From IMG/VR virus record IMGVR_UViG_3300035190_000328, positions 1 to 53,058 of that record: a stretch of 53,058 nt of DNA; one strand, written 5' to 3'. Position numbers and translations under genes: made by a program. The number at the start of each line of letters is the position of its first letter. Within the stretch, counting starts at the first letter, position 1. Positions 12,759 to 21,807 of this stretch are shown piece by piece. Below the pieces are notes generated by a model. That model made no database searches. It was not told the DNA's origin and was given only the letters and a program-made list of their open reading frames with translations. The stretch is from a virus.

Positions 12759-14719
12759 TATACTTATTAGGAAATGAAGAATTGTTTTCTAATGAAGATT
12801 ATAAAGTGTGTAAAATAGAAGATGTATTCAGCTATTTTAAAGATAAGCATGAAATCTTCTTAGATACAGAGACTATGGGCTTTGACCCCTTTACTAAAAG
12901 GTTGTTGACACTTCAATTAGGAGATTTTGATAATCAATTTGTAATAGATGTAGAGTATTATAAACCAGAGTTATTTAAAGAACTTATAGAAAGTAAATTA
13001 ATTTTAGGACAAAACTTAAAGTTTGACTTAAGGTTTTTATATTATCATGGTATATTTCCTAAAATAGTTTATGATACCTATTTGGCGGAAAGAGTAATTA
13101 CACTTGGAGATAAATTTGCCAAGAAAAATCTAGGAGCTTTAGGTGAGAAATATGCACATACAAATGATATTGATAAATCTCAAAGAGGGTTAATACATAG
13201 AGAAGGGCTAACAGCTAGGGTAATTAAGTATTGTGCTATGGACTGTAAATACCTTGGTATTATCAGAGATAAACAAATAGAACAATTATACGAAAAGAAA
13301 GAATATATAGACTGTTACCTTCAAAATCTATTTGTCAGAGTTTTGGCTTATATTGAGTATTCTGGTATAAAACTAGATTCTGATAAATGGCTAGAGAAGT
13401 GTAAAAAGGATAAAGAGCATTATAATAAATGTGTAGAAGCTTTAAATACTTTTTTAATACAGAATAATATTACTAAGTTTATAGATAACCAATTAAGTTT
13501 GTTTGATGAAAATGTAAATACAAGAATTAATTGGGCTTCTTCTAAACAAGTAATAGAGCTTTTTGAGCATCTTGGAATGAATGTAACTATTGTAGACCAA
13601 GGAGTAAGTAAAAAGTCTGTTGAAGATGGAGTGGTAGCTAAATTAAATCACCCTATAATACCTTTGTACAGAGAATATAGTAAAGCTGCTAAACTTATAA
13701 GTACTTATGGTGAAACTGTTCTGAAACACATAAACAAAGCAACTGGTAGGATACATACTAACTTTAACCAGATAATGGATACAGGTAGATTATCTTCAGG
13801 AGGTAAAAATAAAGATAATGGAGCAGAATATATTAATTTACAAAACATACCAAGTGACCCATTTACTAGAAGTTGTTTCATTGCTGAAAAAGGTAATACA
13901 TTAATTATAAGTGACTATAGTGGACAAGAGCAAATTATTTTAGCTAATAAATGTTTAGATGCTAATATTCTTAAGTTCTATGATGAAGGGCTGGCTGATA
14001 TGCATTCTTTCGTGGCTTCAAAGATGTATCCTGAATTAGAGGGATTAACTTTAGACGAGGTAAAGGAAAAACATAAGAAGAAAAGACAATTTGCTAAATC
14101 TGCGGGATTTGCCATTAATTACGGGGGTACAGGTATAACTATAGCAGAAAACCTTAATATACCTAAAGAAGATGGGGATAAAATATATGATTCTTACTTT
14201 AAAGCATTTCCTGGATTAAGAGCTTACTTTGATAGAGTAAAGAAAGAATCTATTGATAGGGGCTATATCTTAATATCACAAGAAACAGGATTAAAGTATT
14301 ATTTTCCTACAGCTCAATATGAAGAGTATTCTCAGATAAAACAACAACTAACAAGGGAATTTTGGGAGCAATACAGGGCAAACAAAACAGCAGATAAAGT
14401 AGAAAAAGTTAAAAAGTACTTTAGGCTAAAAGGAGACTTTGAAAGAAAGTCTTTGAATTATCCTGTACAGGGACTAGGAGCTACTATTACTAAGTTAAGT
14501 TGTGTGTATATATTTGAGTATATAGAAAAGAACAATCTTTTTAATACTGTTAAATTTGTTAATACAGTACATGATGAGAATGTTTTAGAAGTTCCTTTAG
14601 AATTAGCAGAGCAAATGTCTAAAGTAGTAGAAGAATCTATGAATAGGGCTGCTGATGTATTTTGTAAAAGAGTAAAATTAACTGCAACACCTGAACTTTC
14701 TGTATTTTGGTGTAAATAA
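12755..14719 (+). CDS. family A DNA polymerase with 3'-5' exonuclease, 654 aa
   Basis: Replicative polymerase. Start at 12755, overlapping the preceding stop; the frame extends upstream only through the membrane gene. Exonuclease domain: FLDTETMGF (D37, E39), GQNLKFDLRF (about residues 86-95) and YCAMDCKY. Polymerase motifs: A, IISDYSGQEQ with D387; B, the RQFAKSAGFAINYG block around 445-460 (K and Y in place); C, VHDENVLEVP with H606-D607-E608. All catalytic residues are present, so an active enzyme with proofreading is expected. No 5'-3' exonuclease domain. It leads the replication gene run, with the 66-aa gene following after 6 nt. Confidence 0.95.
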   Translation: MIYLLGNEELFSNEDYKVCKIEDVFSYFKDKHEIFLDTETMGFDPFTKRLLTLQLGDFDNQFVIDVEYYKPELFKELIESKLILGQNLKFDLRFLYYHGIFPKIVYDTYLAERVITLGDKFAKKNLGALGEKYAHTNDIDKSQRGLIHREGLTARVIKYCAMDCKYLGIIRDKQIEQLYEKKEYIDCYLQNLFVRVLAYIEYSGIKLDSDKWLEKCKKDKEHYNKCVEALNTFLIQNNITKFIDNQLSLFDENVNTRINWASSKQVIELFEHLGMNVTIVDQGVSKKSVEDGVVAKLNHPIIPLYREYSKAAKLISTYGETVLKHINKATGRIHTNFNQIMDTGRLSSGGKNKDNGAEYINLQNIPSDPFTRSCFIAEKGNTLIISDYSGQEQIILANKCLDANILKFYDEGLADMHSFVASKMYPELEGLTLDEVKEKHKKKRQFAKSAGFAINYGGTGITIAENLNIPKEDGDKIYDSYFKAFPGLRAYFDRVKKESIDRGYILISQETGLKYYFPTAQYEEYSQIKQQLTREFWEQYRANKTADKVEKVKKYFRLKGDFERKSLNYPVQGLGATITKLSCVYIFEYIEKNNLFNTVKFVNTVHDENVLEVPLELAEQMSKVVEESMNRAADVFCKRVKLTATPELSVFWCK

Positions 14720-14725
14720 CTAAAC

Positions 14726-14926
14726 ATGAGTACAATAAAAGACAACCAACCTCTTTGTGAAATACTTAAACAGAGAGATGAAAAACAACCTGATTTAATA
14801 TTATTTAAAAAAACTGTAAATGATGAAGGTAAAACTATTTTAAATAGAACTGATAATCTCTTAGAAGCAACCTCAGCAATTTATAAGTATAAAGATAAAC
14901 AAGAATTAATATTTGAAGAAAAATAA
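14726..14926 (+). CDS. hypothetical protein, 66 aa
   Basis: Short charged protein between the polymerase and helicase genes (STIKDNQPLCEILKQRDEKQPDLILFKKTVNDEGKTIL...). No motif recognised. Its position (6 nt after the polymerase, 2 nt before the helicase) suggests a role in or alongside replication. Confidence 0.6.
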   Translation: MSTIKDNQPLCEILKQRDEKQPDLILFKKTVNDEGKTILNRTDNLLEATSAIYKYKDKQELIFEEK

Positions 14927-14928
14927 TA

Positions 14929-15996
14929 ATGACTAAAAGAGAGGAAATACAAAATCAAGCTGCTTCTATAGTATTAAAGAATAATTTTAATGGGATTTTG
15001 CTTGATATTTGTCCACGTCTAGGAAAAACTCTCTGTTTTATTAAAGCTATAGCTAATCTACAAAATCTTAAAATTCTTATATTAGTTCCCGAAATAGATT
15101 TTAAAGATACTTGGAATGCAGAATTTAAAAAATGGAATTATACAGGCATAACAGAGGTTGAATGTTTTGCATCTTTAGATAAAGTAAAAGATAATTATTA
15201 TGATATAGTTTGGGTAGATGAGGTGCATTTATTATCCTTTGCTAAAATATGTATCTTGGCGCAAATGAGATATAAAAATCTTATAAAATCTCTTGGTGGA
15301 ATGTCAGGAAGTATTTCTAATAAAAATAAGAAAGACTTAAAACAATATCTAAAATTAGAAGTAGCTTATACTTACAGTATACGTCAAGGAATAAAAGATG
15401 GTATCATAGCAGACTACAGAATTATCTTATGCCCAGTTAAACTATTAAAATCAGAAAAAGAAAAATATGATAAAGTAACTAAGGAATTTGAAGATTTAAA
15501 AGAACAAGCTTTAAAGAACCCTAGATTAAATCATATTAAGAAGTTAGTAGCTGGTAAGAGGGCAAGAATGTTATATGGCTTTAAATCAAAGATAAATGCT
15601 GTTAAAAAGCTAGTAGATAAACAAGAAAGATGTATGGTTTTTACTTGTTTAACAGAAGTAGCTGAAAGTATATCTGATGCTCATCATGGTAGTAATAAGA
15701 AATTAAATAATTTAGAATTATTTAAACAAGGTACTATCAATAAATTAGCTGTAGCTAAATTAGCTAATGCTGGAGTAACTATACCTAATCTTAAAGTAGG
15801 TATTATACATCAATTACAATCTAATGAAAATACAGCTATTCAAAGGATTTTAAGAATGTGTAACCTTGATGGAAATCAAACAGCTTATATTTATATTTTT
15901 TATTATGAGGAGACTGTAGATTTTGATTGGGTTTCTTCAGGAATTAGTTGGGCAGAGCCTAGTAAGATTGGTTATTTAAAAGATTGTAAATTATGA
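14929..15996 (+). CDS. SF2 (DEAD/SNF2-like) helicase, 355 aa
   Basis: Walker A-like motif I CPRLGKT (K33), motif II DEVH (about residues 97-100), an SGS motif III equivalent (GGMSGSISNK) and motif VI-type QRILRMC (about 303-309). Together these give the two RecA-like lobes of superfamily 2. The protein is short with no obvious accessory domain, in line with phage UvsW/SNF2-type helicases used in recombination or replication-fork repair. Its TGA overlaps the next ATG (15993). Confidence 0.88.
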   Translation: MTKREEIQNQAASIVLKNNFNGILLDICPRLGKTLCFIKAIANLQNLKILILVPEIDFKDTWNAEFKKWNYTGITEVECFASLDKVKDNYYDIVWVDEVHLLSFAKICILAQMRYKNLIKSLGGMSGSISNKNKKDLKQYLKLEVAYTYSIRQGIKDGIIADYRIILCPVKLLKSEKEKYDKVTKEFEDLKEQALKNPRLNHIKKLVAGKRARMLYGFKSKINAVKKLVDKQERCMVFTCLTEVAESISDAHHGSNKKLNNLELFKQGTINKLAVAKLANAGVTIPNLKVGIIHQLQSNENTAIQRILRMCNLDGNQTAYIYIFYYEETVDFDWVSSGISWAEPSKIGYLKDCKL

Positions 15997-16190
15997 AAGA
16001 TTTTAATCTAAACAAAGCAATCCAAGAAATCAAAGCTAAATATGATAATAGATTATTAGGCAATCCTATTAATTTACAGAAAGTTATAGAATTTGAATAT
16101 CAAATAACAATAGAATTAGAAGAATTAGAGAAACTATATCAAAGAGATGAAGATTATGAGAAAGAAACTAGAAGAATAGAGTATGAATGA
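15993..16190 (+). CDS. hypothetical protein, 65 aa
   Basis: Overlaps the helicase stop by 4 nt (ATGA). Helical, strongly charged (FNLNKAIQEIKAKYDNRLLG... ITIELEELEKLYQRDEDYEKETRRIEYE), a likely short coiled coil. Could assist the helicase, but this is only positional inference. Confidence 0.6.
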   Translation: MKDFNLNKAIQEIKAKYDNRLLGNPINLQKVIEFEYQITIELEELEKLYQRDEDYEKETRRIEYE

Positions 16191-16404
16191 AACTAAAAAT
16201 TTATTGATATTATGCTTGGTAGGTATAATATTTATTGCTATCTTTATAGTCCAGCAAAACTATAAATTTAGAATCCAATGGAATAAGATAGCCAATAGGT
16301 ATAATCTTATATGGGAAGAATATACTATAAATCAAGAGTATAAACAAAAGACAGTTAGATTAGGAAAAGTATTTAATATATTCAGATGGAACTTCCAAAA
16401 ATAA
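16183..16404 (+). CDS. small membrane-anchored protein, 73 aa
   Basis: One hydrophobic helix at residues 6-25 (LLILCLVGIIFIAIFIVQQ) followed by a basic, aromatic soluble part (KFRIQWNKIANRYNLIWEEY... VRLGKVFNIFRWNFQK). Single-pass membrane protein. Overlaps both neighbours (8 and 19 nt). Unknown function. Confidence 0.6.
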   Translation: MNETKNLLILCLVGIIFIAIFIVQQNYKFRIQWNKIANRYNLIWEEYTINQEYKQKTVRLGKVFNIFRWNFQK

Positions 16405-16829
16405 TAGAACATCTTAATCAATGGCAAACAGAAGGTTTAATTAAGATAACTAACTATGAAAATCTTACTATATCATTAAGACCTAAATTAAAAAAAGAAA
16501 TAACAACAGAAATAGATGAGTGGATTGTAGAATGGTCTAAATTATGGAATGGTAAGAAATCTAATGGTTATTATTTAGCTAACCCACCTAAAGATAATGC
16601 TGAAAAGATGAAAGCTTATATGAAGGATCATCCTGATCATACAACAGATATTATAATGCAAGCAACTAAGAATTATCTTAATGAGAAAGCTAAAGAAGGT
16701 TATGCTTATACTAAAAAGAGTAATCTGTTTATCCATACTCAAGGACAAAGTTCTACATTATATGCTTATTGTTTAGCTGTTATTAATGGCGATGTTCAAG
16801 AATCTAAAGAAAGAGTTAAAGCAATATGA
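16386..16829 (+). CDS. hypothetical replication-operon protein, 147 aa
   Basis: Helical, soluble protein with a conserved-looking core (DEWIVEWSKLWNGKKSNGYYLANPPKDNAEKMKAYMKDHPDH... IMQATKNYLNEKA). Its TGA overlaps the ATG of the DnaB-like helicase at 16826, so the two are translationally coupled. A helicase loader or accessory role would fit position and size but no loader motif (no Walker A) is present. Confidence 0.65.
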   Translation: MELPKIIEHLNQWQTEGLIKITNYENLTISLRPKLKKEITTEIDEWIVEWSKLWNGKKSNGYYLANPPKDNAEKMKAYMKDHPDHTTDIIMQATKNYLNEKAKEGYAYTKKSNLFIHTQGQSSTLYAYCLAVINGDVQESKERVKAI

Positions 16830-17863
16830 GTTTAAAAGAGAGGATAGCTGAAGGAATATCAGGTAAGTACGAAGGTCTGGCTAATGGTTTCAAGGATTTA
16901 AATAAATTTATATTTGGAGTTCAAAGAAAGTGTTATACTTTAATTGGTGGAGCTTCAGGTACTTTTAAAACTACATTATTAGATTATATAATTCTTAATG
17001 CAATGTTAGATGCTGATAAGAAAAATATACCTATAGATGTATTTTATTACTCATTTGAAATAGATAAAATATCTAAGATGTGTAACTGGACTGCTCAAAT
17101 GGTTTATATGAAATATGGAGTAGTTATTAAACCAGAATCTATTAAAGGTTTAGGAGATAATAGATTAACTATTGATGAACAAGCTATGGTTGATGATGTT
17201 ACTCCTGAAGTAGAAGAACTATTTAGTAGAATTAAGTTTACATTTCATCCTTTAAACCCTACTGGAATCTACAATGAAATCTTTAAATATTGTGAAACTC
17301 AAGGAGAACTGTTGTATGAGCCTTATACTGATGAGTTAGGACAAGAAAAACAGAAGATTGTAGGCTATAAACCTAAAGATAGTAGGTATATTATTGTAGC
17401 TGTAGATCATATCTACCTTGCAAAAAAAGAAAGAGGATTTACTACTAAAGAAAATATAGATAAATTAAGTGAATATTTAGTAGCTTTAAGAAATATATTT
17501 AGTATATCTCCTATAATCCTACAGCAGTACAATCAGGGATTGTCAGCAACTGACAGATTAAAGTTTAAAGGAGCTGATATTTCACCTCAACAGACTGATT
17601 TTAAAGACAGCACTAATCCATATCAGGACAGTGATGTAGCATTAGGTATAATGAATCCATATAAGATGGATATGGATACTTGTTTAGGTTATAATCTTGA
17701 TATATTAGAAGATAGGTTTATAATGATTAAGATAATTAAAAATAGATTATCAAGAGATAATATAGCTAAAGGAGTAGTAGTACATCCAGAATCAGGTAGA
17801 TTTGTAGAATTACCTAGTCCTAAAGAAATGAAAACACCAGCAGATTACAAGAAATATTTATAA
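16826..17863 (+). CDS. DnaB-like replicative helicase ATPase, 345 aa
   Basis: RecA-fold helicase. Walker A GASGTFKT (K48), a DVFYYSFEI strand like the EM-type glutamate region of DnaB, Walker B YIIVAVDHIYL (around residue 190), a VALRNIFSISPIILQQYNQ sensor segment ending in Gln, and a C-terminal IKNRLSRDN arginine-finger-like block. It lacks an N-terminal DnaB domain, so it is shorter than bacterial DnaB (about 470 aa). It probably unwinds DNA ahead of the family A polymerase. Confidence 0.85.
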   Translation: MSLKERIAEGISGKYEGLANGFKDLNKFIFGVQRKCYTLIGGASGTFKTTLLDYIILNAMLDADKKNIPIDVFYYSFEIDKISKMCNWTAQMVYMKYGVVIKPESIKGLGDNRLTIDEQAMVDDVTPEVEELFSRIKFTFHPLNPTGIYNEIFKYCETQGELLYEPYTDELGQEKQKIVGYKPKDSRYIIVAVDHIYLAKKERGFTTKENIDKLSEYLVALRNIFSISPIILQQYNQGLSATDRLKFKGADISPQQTDFKDSTNPYQDSDVALGIMNPYKMDMDTCLGYNLDILEDRFIMIKIIKNRLSRDNIAKGVVVHPESGRFVELPSPKEMKTPADYKKYL

Positions 17864-17891
17864 CAATTATGAAAACAACACTAAGTAAAAT

Positions 17892-18701
17892 ATGATAGAA
17901 TTACCAACAGAAAGAAAAGCCCCAACAGTACTAGAACCCAAGAGATTAGTTATTATTTCTCATCCTAAAATTGGAAAAACAGCTTTAGCATCAGCATTAC
18001 CTAAATCTTTAATATTAGACTTAGAAGGTGGTGCAGGATATTATGAGAACACTTGTATTGATGTTAAACAGCTTTGTATAGATAAATCTACACCTGAGAA
18101 GAAATATACTATGAGAACTGCTTTAAAAGACATTTCTGATACTATTAAAGCTAAAATAACTGCTGATAAAAAATCTCCTTATGATTTTCTAATTATAGAT
18201 ACTACAACAGTATTAGAAGAAATTGCAAGAGGTTACGCTACAGTTTTATATAAACAAACTCCACTAGGTAAAAATTTCTTAGGTACTGATGTAGTTTCAG
18301 ATTTATCCAACGGGGCTGGCTATGATTGGTTAAGAAGGGCTTTCTTAGAAATTTATAAATGGTTTGATGGAACTTATAATAAATCTTTAATTTTATTAGG
18401 TCATATTAAAACTGCTTCTATTACTAAAGAAGGTAAAGATATAGCTGCTAGGGATATACAATTAACAGGTAAACTTAAAGGCATAGTAACTTCAGATGCA
18501 GATGCTATAGGTTTTATGTTTAGAAACAAAGAATCTAATCAAAATATCTTATCTTTTAAATCTTCTGAAACAGATTTAGCTACAGGTTCTAGGCAGCCTT
18601 ATTTAACTGGTAGAGAGATAATTATATCAGAGTTAAAAGATGGTAAATTAGAAACACATTGGGAAGAAATTTACCCAAGTTTGAAAAATGAGAAAATATA
18701 G
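17892..18701 (+). CDS. Sak4-like RecA-fold recombinase ATPase, 269 aa
   Basis: Walker A SHPKIGKT (K29), strand LILDLEGGAGYY, Walker B DFLIIDTTT (about residue 97) and a LILLGHIKTA strand followed by ITKEGKDIAARDIQLTGKLKGIV. This order is that of the phage AAA/RecA-like ATPases (Sak4 type) that help single-strand annealing and recombination-dependent repair. It lies between the helicase and the primase, with a partner nuclease at 21808. Confidence 0.8.
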   Translation: MIELPTERKAPTVLEPKRLVIISHPKIGKTALASALPKSLILDLEGGAGYYENTCIDVKQLCIDKSTPEKKYTMRTALKDISDTIKAKITADKKSPYDFLIIDTTTVLEEIARGYATVLYKQTPLGKNFLGTDVVSDLSNGAGYDWLRRAFLEIYKWFDGTYNKSLILLGHIKTASITKEGKDIAARDIQLTGKLKGIVTSDADAIGFMFRNKESNQNILSFKSSETDLATGSRQPYLTGREIIISELKDGKLETHWEEIYPSLKNEKI

Positions 18702-18915
18702 ATTTTTTTATCATTATAATAAAAATTTAGGGCAAATGTCTATTCATTTTAGAAACAAATGTTATATTGTAGACAAGTTAATTTGTCATACTACTTGTGA
18801 AACAAAATGGAATAAAACTCAACCTAGATTAGTTATGCAAGGATTTGCAAGCCAAGTAATAATATCTGATAGAGATATAACTGATAATAAAATAGTAGGT
18901 AATATTATAGACTAA
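18688..18915 (+). CDS. hypothetical protein, 75 aa
   Basis: Overlaps the Sak4-like gene by 14 nt. Basic, aromatic and Cys-containing (KYRFFYHYNKNLGQMSIHFRNKCYIVDKLICHTTCETKWNKTQPRLVMQGFAS), mostly strand-like. The three to four Cys/His residues might bind a metal. No family recognised. Confidence 0.6.
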   Translation: MRKYRFFYHYNKNLGQMSIHFRNKCYIVDKLICHTTCETKWNKTQPRLVMQGFASQVIISDRDITDNKIVGNIID

Positions 18916-18921
18916 ATAAAA

Positions 18922-19074
18922 ATGAGTATAGAAACACTTAAAAAGAATTTATTAACAGCTTATAATAGTTGTAATAAAAGTAAAAAAGAGCATTTAATCA
19001 AATTTCATGGATTTAAAAACTCTTCAGAATTTTTAAGGTTTTTAAAAACTGAAAAACAATTAAAAAATAAATAA
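18922..19074 (+). CDS. hypothetical protein, 50 aa
   Basis: ATG 18922 to TAA 19072-19074. Lysine-rich helical protein (SIETLKKNLLTAYNSCNKSKKEHLIKFHGFKNSSEFLRFLK). The spacing suggests two or three short helices, perhaps nucleic-acid binding. In line with the tight packing of the operon (7 nt after the previous gene). Confidence 0.5.
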   Translation: MSIETLKKNLLTAYNSCNKSKKEHLIKFHGFKNSSEFLRFLKTEKQLKNK

Positions 19075-19095
19075 CAACTAAAATTAAGAAAAATT

Positions 19096-19845
19096 ATGGG
19101 ATTTGAGAGTTCAGAGTACACAAAAACCTACTACGCAGGGCGTACAACACTTAGAGTGCTTGGTGTTAATCCAACAAAAAGTCAATTAGAAGAATGGGGT
19201 TTCAAACCTCAAGGAGATCCAAGTTACATTAATGGAGATAAAGCTAGAGCAGCATTTTATTTTAAAGATACTACTACTAACCTTATCTACAATACAGCAT
19301 TCTTTGTAGAAAATGTAGATAGGAAATCTAATGCTGGTGATAAAACACAATGGATTAATAAAGCAGGTCAAACATGGTGGGGCGCAGATTCTACTCCTAC
19401 TCAAGCATGGCAATCTACAGAAGGTGTTAGAGCAGCTAAAAAAGGTGAATCAGATTTAGTAGATTTTGTTAAAGTATGGTTATCAGCTTATAAAGAATGT
19501 CAATTTACTCCAGAAGAAATAGAAGCTATTTCTAAAGGTGATGTTACAGTTCTTAAAGCTATGGCTATTGAAAATACTACTAAATTTGTAGGTGCTTTAG
19601 TAGGTGTACAAAATGCAGGTGATGGTAAATATTATAACAAACTAGGTACTTTCTGTGGAGCTAAATCAACTCCTGAAAAATTCTCTGTAGGTTTTACTAA
19701 ATTTATTGATGGTAATCCTAAAAATACAAATGAATATTACTTTGGTGTAATACCATTTGAATTAACAGAAATTACAGAACCAGAGAAATTACCATTTGGA
19801 CAAGCTAGTAATCCTCAAGCTTTAATGCAAGAAAACGAACTATAA
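19096..19845 (+). CDS. replication-module protein, candidate ssDNA-binding protein, 249 aa
   Basis: Soluble alpha/beta protein with aromatic-rich strands (KTYYAGRTTLRVLGVNP, AAFYFKDTTTNLIYNTAFFVENVD, GQTWWGAD), well suited to stacking on single-stranded DNA. It lies directly before the primase, with a one-base overlap, and after the recombinase, where tailed phages often keep their SSB. The codon pattern suggests high expression. The C-terminus (ALMQENEL) is only mildly acidic, unlike classic SSB tips. The SSB role is an inference from context. Confidence 0.6.
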   Translation: MGFESSEYTKTYYAGRTTLRVLGVNPTKSQLEEWGFKPQGDPSYINGDKARAAFYFKDTTTNLIYNTAFFVENVDRKSNAGDKTQWINKAGQTWWGADSTPTQAWQSTEGVRAAKKGESDLVDFVKVWLSAYKECQFTPEEIEAISKGDVTVLKAMAIENTTKFVGALVGVQNAGDGKYYNKLGTFCGAKSTPEKFSVGFTKFIDGNPKNTNEYYFGVIPFELTEITEPEKLPFGQASNPQALMQENEL

Positions 19846-20870
19846 TGTTTATAAGTATTGATAGTACAAAAGACTTTATTCTATCTAAGGTAACTGACTA
19901 TCAAATATTTAAATATTATTTTCCAGATTATGAACCATGTTCAGGTTCAACTAATAGTCCATTAAGAGTAGATAATACCCCTTCCTTCACAATCTTTAGG
20001 ACTAAGAAGGAGGGGTATTTATTCTACCATGATTTTAGTAGAAAAGATACTGGAGATTGTTTTACATTTGTACAGAAGTTATTATCTTATAGAAAAGGAG
20101 TTAAAATAAGCTATTCTCAGGCTTTAGATACAATCATTGAGGACTTTGATCTTATACAAAATAATAATGCAACAGAAAACTTTAAAAAGCCTAAAAAGCA
20201 TATAATTACTAAAGATAAGAATACAAGTTCTAAATATTCAGTAGAAGTTAAGGTTAAAGAATATACTAAAGCAGATTTAAATTTCTGGGAAGAATATGGT
20301 ATTACCTTACAAACTTTAAAGAAATTCCATGTATTTCCTGTTAGTATTATTTATATAAATGGAAATCCTATTTATTGTAATACAAGGACTTATGGATTCT
20401 TAGAAGCTAAGGATAAACAATATTCATGGAAAATATATCAACCTTTTAATACTGAACATAAATGGATTAATTCTAATGATAAATCTGTATGGCAATGTTG
20501 GACACAATTACCCCCTACAGGAGATTTATTAATAATAACTAAAAGTAGAAAGGATATAATGGCTTTATATGAAGCTGGTTATGTATCTACAGGTTTACAA
20601 AATGAAGGTATTATTCCTAAACCTCAAGTTATTGCAGAATTAAAACAAAGATTTAAACAAATAATACTATTGTATGATAATGATGAACAAGGTAAACTAT
20701 CTTCTAAAAGTATCTCTGAAAAATATAATATACCAAGAATAGAAATTCCAGAAGGTATTTATGGTTCAGTAGGAGAAATGGTAAAAGATTACTCTGATTT
20801 AGTTAAAGCAATAGGAAAAGAAGAAAGTGAAATATTAATTAAAGAATTAATAAATAAAATATTATGGTAA
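19845..20870 (+). CDS. DnaG-type DNA primase (TOPRIM), 341 aa
   Basis: Makes RNA primers. N-terminal domain CSGSTNSPLRVDNTPSF... HDFSRKDTGDCFTFVQ corresponds to the DnaG zinc-binding region but keeps only scattered Cys/His, so zinc binding is doubtful. TOPRIM core: LLIITKSRKDIMALYEAGY (around residue 228), where the usual catalytic Glu is Lys, and ILLYDNDEQGK (around 280) with the DxD metal site intact. The fold and operon position make primase the best call. It starts on the last base of the preceding stop codon. Confidence 0.82.
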   Translation: MFISIDSTKDFILSKVTDYQIFKYYFPDYEPCSGSTNSPLRVDNTPSFTIFRTKKEGYLFYHDFSRKDTGDCFTFVQKLLSYRKGVKISYSQALDTIIEDFDLIQNNNATENFKKPKKHIITKDKNTSSKYSVEVKVKEYTKADLNFWEEYGITLQTLKKFHVFPVSIIYINGNPIYCNTRTYGFLEAKDKQYSWKIYQPFNTEHKWINSNDKSVWQCWTQLPPTGDLLIITKSRKDIMALYEAGYVSTGLQNEGIIPKPQVIAELKQRFKQIILLYDNDEQGKLSSKSISEKYNIPRIEIPEGIYGSVGEMVKDYSDLVKAIGKEESEILIKELINKILW

Positions 20871-21139
20871 AGAAAGAAGATTTTATAAAAGCTTATAATA
20901 AATATAATGGTAATATTCCTAAAATAGCTGAAAAGCTTAATATGTTACCTAATACAGCTTATAAAGCTAGGCAAAGGTATTTAGAAGCTAATAATCCTGT
21001 TAAAATAGTTAACAAAACAGAATCTGTTGTTAATAAGATTAGAGTTAAAGTAAATACTCAGATGTACCCTGAAGCTTTAACTAATTTTATTAAAGATATG
21101 CAGAAAGATGGTAAAACAATAACTTTAACTGTTAGTTAA
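20864..21139 (+). CDS. helix-turn-helix protein, 91 aa
   Basis: Residues 1-45 (KEDFIKAYNKYNGNIPKIAEKLNMLPNTAYKARQRYLE) form a clear helix-turn-helix of the resolvase/transposase-like or Xre-like kind, where the second helix follows a Gly-Asn-x-Pro turn. A basic linker and a beta-like tail (VKVNTQMYPEALTNFIKDMQKDGKTITLTVS) follow. Possibly a transcription regulator or a DNA-junction helper for the following resolvase gene. Overlaps both neighbours. Confidence 0.7.
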   Translation: MVKKEDFIKAYNKYNGNIPKIAEKLNMLPNTAYKARQRYLEANNPVKIVNKTESVVNKIRVKVNTQMYPEALTNFIKDMQKDGKTITLTVS

Positions 21140-21540
21140 TGATTTTCATACCATATAATGTACCTTCTAGTAAGAATAACAGAAGGAATTTTGGAAAATT
21201 CTCACTCTTATCAAAAAATGCCCAAAATTATTTAGATATAACCAAAGCTATTTATAAAGACAAAAGAGCAGAATTTCTTCAGATGTTAGAAGGTAAAGAA
21301 AAACCATATCTATTAGGAATGCACTTTGTAAGAGGCTCTAAGCATAAAGCAGATTTTCAGAATCTAGTTCAATTGCCACTTGATATTATGCAAAAAGAAG
21401 GTATTAATTGGTTAGAAAATGATAGTGTTGAAGATTGTTTTCCAATACCCTTTGAAATAGATGGTAAGTTATGTAGTTATAATAAAGATAATCCAGGTGT
21501 TTATATTAAAGTGTTTAACAAAATGATTTTAGAAGAATAA
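21139..21540 (+). CDS. RusA-like Holliday junction resolvase, 133 aa
   Basis: Cleaves four-way DNA junctions and branches before packaging. The N-terminus FIPYNVPSSKNNRR matches the RusA start (strand, P-x-S-K-N-N/R). The centre has HKADFQNLVQLPLDIMQKEGINWLENDSVEDC, in which the Asp residues fit the RusA metal-binding set (D-x-x-N/D...D-x-(I/L)-x-x-x...D-D/S). The length fits the family (about 120-140 aa). The ATG overlaps the previous TAA by one base. Confidence 0.8.
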   Translation: MIFIPYNVPSSKNNRRNFGKFSLLSKNAQNYLDITKAIYKDKRAEFLQMLEGKEKPYLLGMHFVRGSKHKADFQNLVQLPLDIMQKEGINWLENDSVEDCFPIPFEIDGKLCSYNKDNPGVYIKVFNKMILEE

Positions 21541-21554
21541 TTAAAAATAAATAT

Positions 21555-21806
21555 ATGGAAAAAATACCAACAGCAGAGGAATTTTTAAATAAGTATAAAT
21601 TTAAATCAGGAGAACATATAGGAAATAGTGATTATGATTTAATGGCTCAATACGCTGTAGAATTTGCTAAACTTCATGTAAAAGCTGCTCTTGAAGCTGC
21701 CGCTGAAAATGCTAAAGCATTTCATCAATACCCTTGGACACATAATGACCCTTATGTAGATGTACATAGTGTAACAAGCGCTTACCCAGAATCTAATATA
21801 GTTTAA
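21555..21806 (+). CDS. hypothetical protein, 83 aa
   Basis: Helical N-terminal half (PTAEEFLNKYKFKSGEHIGNSDYDLMAQYAVEFAKLHVKAALEAAAENAKAFHQ), then a short tail with His and Trp. The opening resembles small phage proteins that begin IPTAEEFL and have an EFAKLHVxAALEAA helix. Function unknown. Lies 1 nt before the nuclease gene. Confidence 0.65.
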   Translation: MEKIPTAEEFLNKYKFKSGEHIGNSDYDLMAQYAVEFAKLHVKAALEAAAENAKAFHQYPWTHNDPYVDVHSVTSAYPESNIV

Positions 21807-21807
21807 T

